DNA of 64,000 bases from Streptomyces sp. NRRL F-2580 (GTDB lineage: Bacteria > Actinomycetota > Actinomycetes > Streptomycetales > Streptomycetaceae): contig NZ_JOIR01000025.1 of the NCBI RefSeq assembly GCF_000720115.1, positions 21,327-85,326 on the forward strand, read 5' to 3'. The notes beneath the pieces were generated by a model. It was given only the letters and a program-made list of their open reading frames with translations, was not told the origin of the DNA and did not search any database. How positions within the stretch are numbered: the stretch's first letter is position 1; each line of letters begins with the position of its first letter. A program made the position numbers and the translations under genes. Of the stretch, positions 46,329 through 55,187 are shown one piece after another.

Positions 46329-47879
46329 TCACCGCGGCGGCGCCGGAGGCTTGGGCGGGGGCGGCGCTCCCGGCGGGGGAGGCGGGGTGAAGGGCTCCCG
46401 GCGCGGCGGCTTCGGCGGCCTGGGAGACCACGGCGGGATGCCGGTCACCGTCACGTCCCACGAGCCGTCCGCCTCCCCGCCCACCTCGGGCCGCAGGCCA
46501 CGCGCGGGCCCGCCGAACGGCACGGCCCCGGGATACGCGGCCGTCGGCGCCTCCGGGGCGGGCCACCCCGGGGCGGGCCACCCCGGGGCGGGGTCCGGGC
46601 GGGCTCCCCGCCGCCGCGGGGCCGGCAGCGCACCGACCGCCCCCGCCACCGCCCCCCACACCGCACCCAGCGCAAGCGCCGGCGCAAGAGCCCCCCGCAG
46701 CTCCACCCCCGCATCCACCGCGTCCACCCCCACCGCCGCCAACGAGGCATCCGCCGAGAGCCCCGTCAGCCACACCAGCCCCGCCAGAGCCACCGCCGTC
46801 ACCGCCGACATCCGCACCGCACACCCGAGCACCCCGCGCCCGGGCCCGGGTCCGCGCCCGCGCCCGGGAGTCCGTACGGCTGCCAGCACGCCCGCGTAGA
46901 GCAGCAGCAGCCCCACCCCCGCGACCAGCAGCCAGACCCGCCCGTCGTACTCCGCGAGGCGCGCCACCGTCACCGGCTCCCGCGCGGACACCGCCAGCAG
47001 GTCGTCCAGCGGATCGGGCAGCAGCCGCGCCGCCTCCCCCTCGGCGCGGCCGCGCACCGGAACGAACAGCCCCAGCAGCACGCCCAGCCAGCTCCCGTTC
47101 GGCGCCCCCAGCAGCGCGGCCCCCACCACCCGCCCCGGACGGCCGTCGCCCAGCGCCGCCCACACCGCCGCGGCCAGCCCGGCCGCCACCGCGACCAGCA
47201 GCATCGTCAGCACCGCCGAGGCGGCCGGGCGGATCCGGGCGAGCGCGGCCGGCCCGCGCCGCGAGACCAGCAGGGTCACCATCAGTACGGCGAGCGCCCA
47301 GGCCCCCGCGCCCAGCAGCGTCGGCCACGTCTCCACCGAGAAACCGACCCGGGTCCGTGTCTCGATCAGGTCCCCGACGCGGTCCGGGAGCAGCCCGCCG
47401 ATGTCCCCGATCCCCGGGATCCCCACCTTCGCCGGGGTCCTCGGCAGCTCCGTCCCGTCGAGGGTGACCACGTCGTGCCCGGCCCACGCCAGCCCGCCCG
47501 CCGTCGCGACGAACAGCGCCGTAAGCACGAGGACCCGGGCGGCCGTCTCGCCGGGCCCGGCCCCGGCCCGGAGCGAGCGCGCGAACAGGCAGCCCAGGAC
47601 CAGGGCCCCGGCCAGGGTCACCCCCAAGGGCATGACGTCCAGGGAGGTTTCGGCACCCGCCCCGACGACCCCGAAGGCCGACACGTCACCCGAGGGGGTC
47701 ACGGTGCCGCCGACCGCGAGGACCACCACGGCGGCCGTCATCGCACCGAGGGACCCTCCCGCGGCGTCGGCGCCCAGCAGGCGCAGCCCCAACGCGGCCA
47801 CCCCCGCCATCACGATCAGGGACCAGCCCACGGCGGCGACCGCGGACACGAGCACGTCTCCCCAACGAATGCGGCGCAT
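46329..47879 (-). CDS. Streptophobe family membrane protein
   Basis: A 516-residue hydrophobic protein with about ten predicted helices starting MRRIRWGDVLVSAVAAVGWSL. The pattern fits the Streptomyces-specific streptophobe family, of unknown function. The C-terminal 90 residues are a Pro-rich cytoplasmic tail with a repeated GWPAP unit and PPPPPG stretches. No enzyme motif is visible. Neighbours give no clue. Confidence 0.85.
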   Translation of the reverse strand: MRRIRWGDVLVSAVAAVGWSLIVMAGVAALGLRLLGADAAGGSLGAMTAAVVVLAVGGTVTPSGDVSAFGVVGAGAETSLDVMPLGVTLAGALVLGCLFARSLRAGAGPGETAARVLVLTALFVATAGGLAWAGHDVVTLDGTELPRTPAKVGIPGIGDIGGLLPDRVGDLIETRTRVGFSVETWPTLLGAGAWALAVLMVTLLVSRRGPAALARIRPAASAVLTMLLVAVAAGLAAAVWAALGDGRPGRVVGAALLGAPNGSWLGVLLGLFVPVRGRAEGEAARLLPDPLDDLLAVSAREPVTVARLAEYDGRVWLLVAGVGLLLLYAGVLAAVRTPGRGRGPGPGRGVLGCAVRMSAVTAVALAGLVWLTGLSADASLAAVGVDAVDAGVELRGALAPALALGAVWGAVAGAVGALPAPRRRGARPDPAPGWPAPGWPAPEAPTAAYPGAVPFGGPARGLRPEVGGEADGSWDVTVTGIPPWSPRPPKPPRREPFTPPPPPGAPPPPKPPAPPR

Positions 47880-48111
47880 ACGGTGAACCCCCGATGCCTA
47901 CCGAGCGGTACGCGAGGGGACCCCCGGGCGAGAAGTCCCGTATCTCACTCTCCGGGTGACTTTCGACCCCGTCAACGGGCAGTCGTAGACGCCCCGGCAA
48001 GGCCCGGATTCCACATACGGCTGCGGGCCTGAAATAGTTCCCCCGGATGTTCGCCATCCCTAGACTCCCTGACGTCATGGGGGATTCTCGGGGGACTTAA
48101 GTGGGGCTGGA

Positions 48112-50640
48112 GTGCCGGAACTCGTACTGGAATTGAATGGAAGGACCTGGACGCTCGATCCGTCCAGGTCGTACTCGCTGGGGCGCGACCCCCAGGGAGA
48201 CGTGGTGATCGACGACGCCCGGGTGTCGTGGCGGCATGCCACCATCGCCTGGAACGGCCAGAGTTGGGGCATCGAGGACCATGGCAGCACCAACGGCACC
48301 TACGTGCACGGGGCGCGGGTCCAGCAGACCCAGCTCGTCCCCGGCACGCCGGTCCACCTCGGCAACGCGACCGACGGCCCGCGGCTGAACCTGAGCGCCG
48401 CCGCCGCGCCGCAGCCGGCCGTGGCCCAGCAGGCGCCGGCGCAGCAGGCCCAGGCGTACGCCCAGCCGCAGGCCCCGGCGTACCAGGCCCCGCAGCAGCA
48501 GCCCCAGCAGGCCTGGGAACAGCAGCAGGCGCAGTACCAACAGCAGCCGCAGGCACACCTCCCGCACCAGCAGGGCGGCGCCGCCGCGCCCCGCCCGGCG
48601 CAGGGCGGGGCACCGGCCTACGGCGACCGCAGTCCGACGACGTTCCACCAGCTCTCGCTGGGCCACGTCATGCGGATCGGCCGTGCGCTGGAGAACGAGC
48701 TGGTGGTCTCCGACCTCCAGGTCTCGCGCCACCACGCCGAGTTCCGCTCGATGCCCGGCGGCCGGTTCGAGATCCACGACCTCGGCAGCCACAACGGCAC
48801 CTACGTCAACGGCCAGGCGCTGGCGAAGTCCGGCACCGCGCTGCTCGGCCCGAACGACATCGTCGGCGTCGGCCACTCGACGTTCCGGATCGTCGGCGAC
48901 CGCCTGGAGGAGTTCGTCGACACCGGCGAGGTCTCCTTCTCGGCCCGCCACCTCACGGTCACCGTCGACGGCGGCAAGCAGATCCTCAAGGACGTCACCT
49001 TCGGTGTCCCGGAGAAGTCGCTGATCGGCGTCATCGGCCCCTCCGGCTCCGGCAAGTCCACCCTGCTCAAGGCGCTGACCGGTTACCGGCCCGCCGACCA
49101 GGGCGACGTCCTCTACGACAACCGCAACCTGTACAAGCAGTTCGCGGAGCTCCGCCAGCGCATCGGCCTGGTCCCGCAGGACGACATCCTGCACAAGGAG
49201 CTGAAGGTCAGCACCGCGCTCAAGTACGCGGCCAAGCTCCGCTTCCCCGGCGACACCGCCGAGTCCGAGCGGGCCGCCCGCATCGACGAGGTGCTGCGCG
49301 AGCTCAAGCTCGACATCCACAAGGACAAGAAGATCACCGCGCTCTCCGGTGGTCAGCGCAAGCGCGTGTCCGTGGCCCTGGAGCTGCTCACCAAGCCCTC
49401 GCTGATCTTCCTGGACGAGCCGACCTCCGGCCTCGACCCGGGCATGGACCGCGACGTCATGCAGCTGCTGCGCGGCCTCGCCGACGACGGCCGCACGGTC
49501 CTCGTCGTCACGCACTCGGTCGCCGAGCTGGCCATCTGCGACAAGCTGCTGGTCATGGCCCCCGGCGGCTCGGTCGCGTACTTCGGCCCGCCGGACGAGG
49601 CGCTGAACTTCTTCGGCTACACCACGTGGGCGGACGTCTTCTCGGCCTTCGAGAACTACCGCGACTACGACTGGGCCGGCCGCTGGAAGGGCTCGCAGCA
49701 CTACCAGCTGTACGCCGCCGACATCGACGCGATCGCCCCGCAGTCCGTCGCGATGCCCTCGCCGCAGCAGATGAGGCCGCCCAAGCCGCAGGGCTGGGGC
49801 TCGCAGCTGTGGACGCTGATCCGCCGCTACGTCTCGGTGATCGCCTCCGACAAGGGCTTCATCGGCCTGATGCTGATCCTGCCCGCCGTCCTCGGCGTGG
49901 TCTCCACGGTCATCCCCGCGACCTTCGGCCTCGCCCCGCCGACGCCGCCGTCCCAGTTCAACGGCGACGCCGGCACGATCATGCTGATCCTCGCGGTCGG
50001 CATGTGCTTCTCGGGCGCGGCCAACTCGGTCCGAGAGCTGATCAAGGAACGCGTCATCTACGAGCGTGAGCGCGCGACGGGCCTGTCCCGGTCGGCGTAC
50101 CTCATGTCGAAGGTGATCGTCCTCGGCGTCATCACGGCCATCCAGGGCGTGATCATCTGCGGGATCGGCTTCTTCCCGCGCGACCTGCCCGCCGAGGGCC
50201 TGCTGATGCCGCCGGCCGTCGAGCTCTGCCTGTCGGTCATCGCGCTCGGCTTCACCTCGATGATGTTCGGCCTCGTGATCTCCTCGCTGGTGAAGACCGC
50301 CGAGAAGACCATGCCGCTGCTGGTCATGTTCGCGATCGTCCAGGTCGTCTTCACCGGCATCCTCTTCCAGGTCTACGACTCCCCGGGCCTGGAGCAGTTC
50401 GCCTGGCTGATGCCGTCCCGCTGGGCCGTCGCCGCCGCCGGCACCACGCTGAACCTCGGCAAGCTCATGCCGCCGTGGGACCGCGACAACCCGACCAACA
50501 CCGACCCGCTCTGGGACGCCACGGTCGGCCAGTGGAGCCTGAACATCACCGTTCTGCTGCTCCTCGGCATCGCCTGCGGCTTCCTGGTGCAGCGCCTGCT
50601 GCGCCGCCACGAGCCCGAGGTCATGCGCGCGGGCAAGTAG
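48112..50640 (+). CDS. Dual-FHA ABC exporter (ATPase and permease fused), Rv1747-like
   Basis: An 842-residue protein with the layout FHA-linker-FHA-ABC-membrane. FHA 1 (1-90) has SLGRDPQGD and GSTNGTYVHG; a Gln/Ala/Pro linker spans about 95-175; FHA 2 (about 180-265) has RIGRALENELVVSDLQVSRHHAEF and GSHNGTYVNG. The ATPase has GPSGSGKST (about 308), LSGGQRKR (about 411) and LIFLDEPTSGLD (about 431). The ABC2 membrane domain fills 580-835. FHA domains bind phosphothreonine, so a Ser/Thr kinase probably controls transport, as proposed for mycobacterial Rv1747. Confidence 0.94.
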   Translation: MPELVLELNGRTWTLDPSRSYSLGRDPQGDVVIDDARVSWRHATIAWNGQSWGIEDHGSTNGTYVHGARVQQTQLVPGTPVHLGNATDGPRLNLSAAAAPQPAVAQQAPAQQAQAYAQPQAPAYQAPQQQPQQAWEQQQAQYQQQPQAHLPHQQGGAAAPRPAQGGAPAYGDRSPTTFHQLSLGHVMRIGRALENELVVSDLQVSRHHAEFRSMPGGRFEIHDLGSHNGTYVNGQALAKSGTALLGPNDIVGVGHSTFRIVGDRLEEFVDTGEVSFSARHLTVTVDGGKQILKDVTFGVPEKSLIGVIGPSGSGKSTLLKALTGYRPADQGDVLYDNRNLYKQFAELRQRIGLVPQDDILHKELKVSTALKYAAKLRFPGDTAESERAARIDEVLRELKLDIHKDKKITALSGGQRKRVSVALELLTKPSLIFLDEPTSGLDPGMDRDVMQLLRGLADDGRTVLVVTHSVAELAICDKLLVMAPGGSVAYFGPPDEALNFFGYTTWADVFSAFENYRDYDWAGRWKGSQHYQLYAADIDAIAPQSVAMPSPQQMRPPKPQGWGSQLWTLIRRYVSVIASDKGFIGLMLILPAVLGVVSTVIPATFGLAPPTPPSQFNGDAGTIMLILAVGMCFSGAANSVRELIKERVIYERERATGLSRSAYLMSKVIVLGVITAIQGVIICGIGFFPRDLPAEGLLMPPAVELCLSVIALGFTSMMFGLVISSLVKTAEKTMPLLVMFAIVQVVFTGILFQVYDSPGLEQFAWLMPSRWAVAAAGTTLNLGKLMPPWDRDNPTNTDPLWDATVGQWSLNITVLLLLGIACGFLVQRLLRRHEPEVMRAGK

Positions 50641-50717
50641 TCCGCGGCAGGGCCCGTACGCGGAACCCGTACGCAGGGCCGTACGCGGAACCCGCACGCG
50701 GGACCTCACGCACGAAA

Positions 50718-50761
50718 CGCCTCAGGGCGGCACCCGGAAGTCCGGGTGCCGCCCTGAGGCG
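50718..50761. terminator. Bidirectional terminator between convergent genes
   Basis: A perfect 20-bp stem (50718-50737 with 50742-50761) with an AAGT loop. Just before it, GTACGCGGAACCCG is repeated at 50656-50669 and 50681-50694. Confidence 0.9.
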
Positions 50762-50791
50762 CGTGGGGGAGCTGCGGGTGACGCCAGTGGC

Positions 50792-51490
50792 CTAGTAGGC
50801 GCTGTTGACGTTGTCCATCGAGCCGTAGCGGTCGGCCGCGTAGTTGCAGGCGGCGACGATGTTGGCGACCGGGTCGTACTGGTCGAACTTGGTGCCCTTG
50901 ACGTGGTACGCCTTGAAGGTCGGGTAGATGACCTGGAGCAGACCCTTGCTGGGGATGCCGTTCTGGGCGTTGATGTCCCAGTTGTTGATCGCCATCGGGT
51001 TACCGCTGGACTCGCGCATGATGTTCTTGTGGATTCCGGCGTAGGTGCCCGGAATGCCCTCCTTCTTCATGATGAAGAGGGCTTCCTTGATCCAGCCGTC
51101 CAGGTTGTTCGCGAAGACCGGGGTGCGGGCGGCGGACCGGCTGGCGGCGGCCTTGTCCTCGCGGGCCTTCTTCGCGGCGGCCTCGGCCTTGGCCTTGGCT
51201 TCGGCGTCGGCCTTGGCCTTCGCCTTCGCCTTGGCGGCGGCGGCCTTGGCGTTGGCGTCGGCGATGACCTGCTGCGCGGAGAGGTGCCCGTGCATTGCCT
51301 TCGTCTGCGTCCCGTTGACGGCCTGGGCCCAGGCGACGGGAGCGGCGGAGACCACCGTCTCGGCCTCGGCGGCGTCGGCCGGGACGAGGGAGAAGGCGAG
51401 CGCGGCGGCGCTGAACGTGGCGACGCCGGCAATGGACAGCTTGTGTGCCTTCGTCAGACGACTGTGACCGGGAGTGCTGGAAGCAGACAT
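50792..51490 (-). CDS. Secreted lytic transglycosylase (SLT domain)
   Basis: A 232-residue exported protein. Residues 1-40 form a signal peptide ending near ADA. Residues 80-120 are an Ala/Lys/Glu coiled coil (KAKAKADAEAKAKAEAAAKKAR). The C-terminal SLT domain has the catalytic glutamate in IMRESSGNPMAIN, then GLLQVIYPTF and NIVAACNYAADRYGS. It should cleave peptidoglycan between MurNAc and GlcNAc. ATG 51490. Confidence 0.92.
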   Translation of the reverse strand: MSASSTPGHSRLTKAHKLSIAGVATFSAAALAFSLVPADAAEAETVVSAAPVAWAQAVNGTQTKAMHGHLSAQQVIADANAKAAAAKAKAKAKADAEAKAKAEAAAKKAREDKAAASRSAARTPVFANNLDGWIKEALFIMKKEGIPGTYAGIHKNIMRESSGNPMAINNWDINAQNGIPSKGLLQVIYPTFKAYHVKGTKFDQYDPVANIVAACNYAADRYGSMDNVNSAY

Positions 51491-51774
51491 GGCGGGGCAA
51501 CCTCTTCGAATCGCGGGAGCCGCAGGAAAGCGCCACGAGGATCCGGGATCCGTCGCGGCGCTGTGCGACGAGGGCAATTCTTAGCGGTGGCAAAAACCTG
51601 TGGCAAAGGTGTGACGTACGATCCGGCTTAGTGGATCAGGGGCGGGCGCCGAGGCCGCAATTCGGGCCCCGGCGCTACGCCCGCCCGCACTGACAGGACC
51701 TTTACCTGTCCACTAGGCAGCTTCGTAAGTGATGTGCGTCCTATGTGCGGGCTCACATCGGGCACGTAACGGTC
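51491..51774 (-). other. Intergenic region with nested inverted repeats
   Basis: Long leader region of the transglycosylase gene. GCCCGCAC at 51683-51690 is complementary to GTGCGGGC at about 51745-51752, enclosing GACAGG/CCTGTC. Another GC-rich hairpin occupies about 51640-51685. It resembles a structured 5' leader. I tried to read it as the c-di-AMP (ydaO) riboswitch seen before other Streptomyces wall hydrolases, and it did not match. Confidence 0.35.
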
Positions 51775-52905
51775 TCACCGTGCGTTGCTGAAGCAATTCA
51801 AACCGTCACGGTTCTCATCCTTGAGTAGCAGATGGACGTCCCCGAACTCGTGCCAGAGGCAGAGCCGGGCCATCGCCTCGGCATACCCGAGCCGTACGGC
51901 GGCCCGCCCCGCGACCGCCTCCAGCATCAGAAGATGGGACGCCTCCGGCTCGTGCAGCCCGGTCAGCAGCCCGTCCACCACGCGCACCCCCCGCTCCGGC
52001 GTCACCACCAGATCGGTCCACCCGCCGGCCGGGCGCACCAGCCCGCGGTCGTCCGCGGCCGACTCCAGGGCCCGTACCGCCGTGGTCCCCACCGCGATCA
52101 CCCGCCCCCCGCTGGCCCTCGCGGCGTTCACCAGCCACGCCGTGGTCGCCGGCACCTCGTACCGCTCCGGATACGGCGGCTCGTGCGCCTCCTGCGAGGC
52201 CACCCCCGTGTGCAGGGTCAGCGGCGCGAACTGCACTCCCCGACTCACCAGCCGCGCCACCAGCTCCGCGGTGAAGGGCCGCCCCGCACTCGGCATCTCC
52301 GCCGAGCCCGAGCCGTCGGCCGCCGGCACCGCGAACACCGTCTGGTAGGCGGACAGCGGCTGGTCCCGCTCCGTGTAGGCGTAGCGGATCGGCCGCCCGT
52401 ACGCCCGCAGCAGCGCCGGTACGTCCGCTTCCTGTCCGGCCGGCACGGGCCGCGCCCACCACAGCCGGTCCGCTCCCGCCGCGAGCGGCTCCTCCAGTAC
52501 GAGCGCCAGCCCGCCCGGCAGCTCCACCACGGCCCCCGCGGGGCCCCCGGCGTGCGGGCGGGTCGTCCCCCCGCCCGCCGGGCCGCGCAGCTCCACCGCC
52601 CAGCGGCCGTCGTCGCCTCGGGTCGAGAAGTGCACCACCAGGTCCTCGCCGCCGAGCCGGGCGTCCACGGCGGCCGCCAGCGTCGTCGACGTGTTCACCA
52701 CGAGCACGTCCCCGGCCCGCAGCAGGTGCGGCAGCTCCCGGAAGGCGCGCAGCGACACCTCTTCACCGCCCCCGGACACCAGCAGCCGCACGGCGTCCCG
52801 CCCGAGCCCCGGCCCCCGCTGCTCGGCCGGAACCCGGGCCAGCAGCTCCGGCGGAATGTCCGGTATACACAGTCCCCTCTCCGGAGGCGCCGCCCGCCCG
52901 CTCAC
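51775..52905 (-). CDS. QueA-like protein (SAM:tRNA ribosyltransferase-isomerase family), divergent
   Basis: A 376-residue QueA-family protein. Shared features: DAVRLLVSG, LRAGDVLVVN, GGRVIAVGTTAVRALES, and GWTDLVVTP with VVDGLLTGLHEPEASHLLMLEAVAG. Key differences: the normally invariant NDTRV region reads NTSTTLAAA, and the GTF segment after LHxG is absent (LHTGVASQEAHEPPYPERYEV). No other queuosine gene is nearby. It may have changed substrate. GTG 52905 overlaps the SDR stop (GTGA). Confidence 0.85.
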   Translation of the reverse strand: MSGRAAPPERGLCIPDIPPELLARVPAEQRGPGLGRDAVRLLVSGGGEEVSLRAFRELPHLLRAGDVLVVNTSTTLAAAVDARLGGEDLVVHFSTRGDDGRWAVELRGPAGGGTTRPHAGGPAGAVVELPGGLALVLEEPLAAGADRLWWARPVPAGQEADVPALLRAYGRPIRYAYTERDQPLSAYQTVFAVPAADGSGSAEMPSAGRPFTAELVARLVSRGVQFAPLTLHTGVASQEAHEPPYPERYEVPATTAWLVNAARASGGRVIAVGTTAVRALESAADDRGLVRPAGGWTDLVVTPERGVRVVDGLLTGLHEPEASHLLMLEAVAGRAAVRLGYAEAMARLCLWHEFGDVHLLLKDENRDGLNCFSNAR

Positions 52906-53843
52906 CGCGCGACCCCCGCGTCCGCCGGATCGCCCGCCGCGCGCCGCCCAGGATCGTCCGCAGTGCCCCGCGCCGGATCGCCCGCTGTGCCGTCCACCGC
53001 GTGCCGCGCCGGATCGTCCGCTGTGCCGTCCGCCGCGTGCCGCGCCGGATCGCCCGCTGTGCCGTCCGCCGTGCCTCCCGTCGGGGCGCCCGACGGGCCG
53101 CCGCGCTCCGTGTCCGGCCCGCCGTCCCTCCCCGCCCCCTCGGACGCCCGGCCCGCCGCCAGGCGCTCCGCCGTGTACCGCCCGCTCGGCAGCGCCTCCG
53201 CCACCAGCCGCAGCAGCGCCGGCGCCACCTCCTCCGGCGTCGGCAGCCCCGCCAGGTCCTCCCAGGGCTCGGCCGCCGCCATCATCCGCGTCCGCATCGA
53301 GCCCGGGTCCGCCCACCACACCCGCACGCCCGGCTCCTCCACCGCCAGCACGCCCGACAGCAGGTCCCCCGCCGCCTTGGTCGCCCCGTACGCCCCCCAC
53401 GTCGCGTACGCCACCACCGCCGCGTCCGAGCTGATGTTCAGCACCGCCCCGGCCTCCGCGGCCCGCAGCAGCGGCAGCCCCTCCTGGACCAGCCCCAGCG
53501 CCCCCACCACATTGACCTCGAAGGCCTCGCGCAGGCCGTCCAGCGGGTGGACCGCCAGCGGCACCAGCGGCTCCGCCCCCAGCACCCCCGCGTTGTTCAC
53601 CAGCAGGTCCAGCCCGCCCAACTCCCGCGCCGCCGCCACCAGCGCCGCCCGGTGCGCCCCCGAGGACACGTCCCCGGCCACCGGCACCACCCGCACCCCC
53701 GAGGCACGGGCCCGCGCCGCCGTGTCCTCCAGCGCCGCCGCCCCCCGCGCACTCAGCACCAGGTCCCAGCCCCGCGCCGCCAGCTCCCCGGCCAGCGCCC
53801 GGCCCAGCCCCCTGGACGCCCCCGTCACGATCGCCACCGACAT
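52902..53843 (-). CDS. SDR family oxidoreductase with repetitive C-terminal tail
   Basis: A 313-residue short-chain dehydrogenase. Normal core: TGASRGLG, NNAGVLG, catalytic Ser in ISSDAAVVAYA and YGATK. After about residue 230 a low-complexity tail begins, containing three copies of a 12-residue unit like ADGTADDPARHA. The enzyme core is complete without it. Co-transcribed with the QueA-like gene, which follows it with overlap. Confidence 0.9.
   Translation of the reverse strand: MSVAIVTGASRGLGRALAGELAARGWDLVLSARGAAALEDTAARARASGVRVVPVAGDVSSGAHRAALVAAARELGGLDLLVNNAGVLGAEPLVPLAVHPLDGLREAFEVNVVGALGLVQEGLPLLRAAEAGAVLNISSDAAVVAYATWGAYGATKAAGDLLSGVLAVEEPGVRVWWADPGSMRTRMMAAAEPWEDLAGLPTPEEVAPALLRLVAEALPSGRYTAERLAAGRASEGAGRDGGPDTERGGPSGAPTGGTADGTAGDPARHAADGTADDPARHAVDGTAGDPARGTADDPGRRAAGDPADAGVAR
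52966..53073 (-). repeat. 36-bp tandem repeat inside the SDR C-terminus
   Basis: Three copies with a 36-base period; the marker CGCGCCGGAT (+ strand) recurs at 52969, 53005 and 53041. The copies keep the reading frame and encode 12-residue units with only a few substitutions. Confidence 0.88.
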
Positions 53844-54026
53844 GACAGCTCCCTCACCCTCGCGTTCCGATCGGCGTTCCGATCAGCAGATGACCCCAAC
53901 CTAGGAAGGGCCCGACGGGCGCCGCGTCGGCCGCGGGCCCCACCCGTACAGGTCCCTTGGACCTACGTCCACCGGGGGATGCCCCGGTCCGATCCCGCAG
54001 GTCAGGCCCGCGGGTACGGTGAGGCC

Positions 54027-55187
54027 ATGACCGCAAGCCCCCTGCAGGGCGGACCCCGCAGCGGCCTGGCCGCCGTGAGCACCGCACTGCTCGCCATGAG
54101 CCGCCGCCTGGAGGTCCGTGACGTCCTGCGCACGATCGTCGTCTCGGCCCGCGAGCTCCTGGACGCCGAGTACGCGGCCCTGGGCGTCCCGGACGACCAC
54201 GGGGGCTTCGCCCAGTTCGTCGTGGACGGCATCACCGCGGAGCAGTGGCGCCGCATCGGCCCGCTGCCCCGCCAGCACGGCATCCTCGCCGCGATGCTCC
54301 ACGAGGACGACCCCCAGCGGCTGGCCGACGTACGCGAGGACCCGCGCTTCGAGGGCTGGCCCGCCGCCCACCCCGACATGTCCGACTTCCTCGGCATGCC
54401 CGTCCGGGACGGCGAGGAGACCCTCGCCGCGATCTTCCTCGCGAACAAGCGGAGCGCCCCGGGGGATCCGCGCGGCTTCACCGACGAGGACCAGGAGCTC
54501 CTCTCCCTCCTCGCCCAGCACGCGGCCATCGCCCTCACCAATGCCCGCCTCTACGAGCGCAGCCGCGAGCTCACCATCGCCGAGGAGCGCTCCCGGCTCG
54601 CCCACGAGCTGCACGACGCCGTCAGCCAGAAGCTCTTCTCGCTCCGCCTCACCGCCCAGGCCGCCGCCGCCCTCGTCGACCGCGACCCGGCCCGCGCCAA
54701 GGACGAGCTCCAGCAGGTGGCCGCCCTCGCGGCGGAGGCCGCGGACGAACTGCGGGCCGCCGTGACCGAGCTCCGCCCCGCCGCACTGGACGAGGACGGA
54801 CTGGTCGCCACCCTGCGCACGCACGTCCACGTACTCGACCGGGCCCACACCGCGCACGTCACCTTCACGTGTGACGGCGTACGGGCCCTCCCCGCGACCC
54901 AGGAGGAAGCGGTCCTGCGCGTCGCCCAGGAGGCCCTCCACAACGCCCTGCGCCACTCGGGCGCCGACCGCGTCGAGGTGGCCCTCACCCGGACCCCCGC
55001 CGGCGGCGCGGTCCTCAAGGTCGTCGACTCCGGCAAGGGGTTCGACCCCCGGTTCGTCCGCCGGGCGGGCCGCCACCTGGGCCTGGTCTCCATGCGGGAC
55101 CGCGCGGACGGCGTCGGCGGCCGGCTCACCGTGCACTCGGAGCCCGGTCAGGGCACGACGATCGAGATGGAGGTACCCGGTGGCTGA
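54027..55187 (+). CDS. Soluble GAF-domain sensor histidine kinase
   Basis: A 386-residue NarL-type kinase. No membrane segment. The GAF domain spans about 25-175. The dimerisation segment EERSRLAHELHDAVSQKLF contains the phosphoacceptor His196, and the ATPase part has EALHNALRHSGA, DSGKGFD and GLVSMRDRA. GAF domains of this group bind heme, flavin or small ligands. The response regulator overlaps its 3' end, so the two form a pair; the next gene is a chaplin. Confidence 0.94.
   Translation: MTASPLQGGPRSGLAAVSTALLAMSRRLEVRDVLRTIVVSARELLDAEYAALGVPDDHGGFAQFVVDGITAEQWRRIGPLPRQHGILAAMLHEDDPQRLADVREDPRFEGWPAAHPDMSDFLGMPVRDGEETLAAIFLANKRSAPGDPRGFTDEDQELLSLLAQHAAIALTNARLYERSRELTIAEERSRLAHELHDAVSQKLFSLRLTAQAAAALVDRDPARAKDELQQVAALAAEAADELRAAVTELRPAALDEDGLVATLRTHVHVLDRAHTAHVTFTCDGVRALPATQEEAVLRVAQEALHNALRHSGADRVEVALTRTPAGGAVLKVVDSGKGFDPRFVRRAGRHLGLVSMRDRADGVGGRLTVHSEPGQGTTIEMEVPGG

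Noticed and set aside
48097..50709. An 870-codon minus-strand frame opposite the FHA-ABC exporter
   Set aside because: Shadow of the real gene; no motifs.
51491..51774. c-di-AMP (ydaO) riboswitch before the transglycosylase gene
   Set aside because: The conserved ydaO segments were not found when reading the minus strand.
52966..53073. CRISPR-like array
   Set aside because: The repeats are contiguous 36-base units with no spacers and lie in a coding frame.
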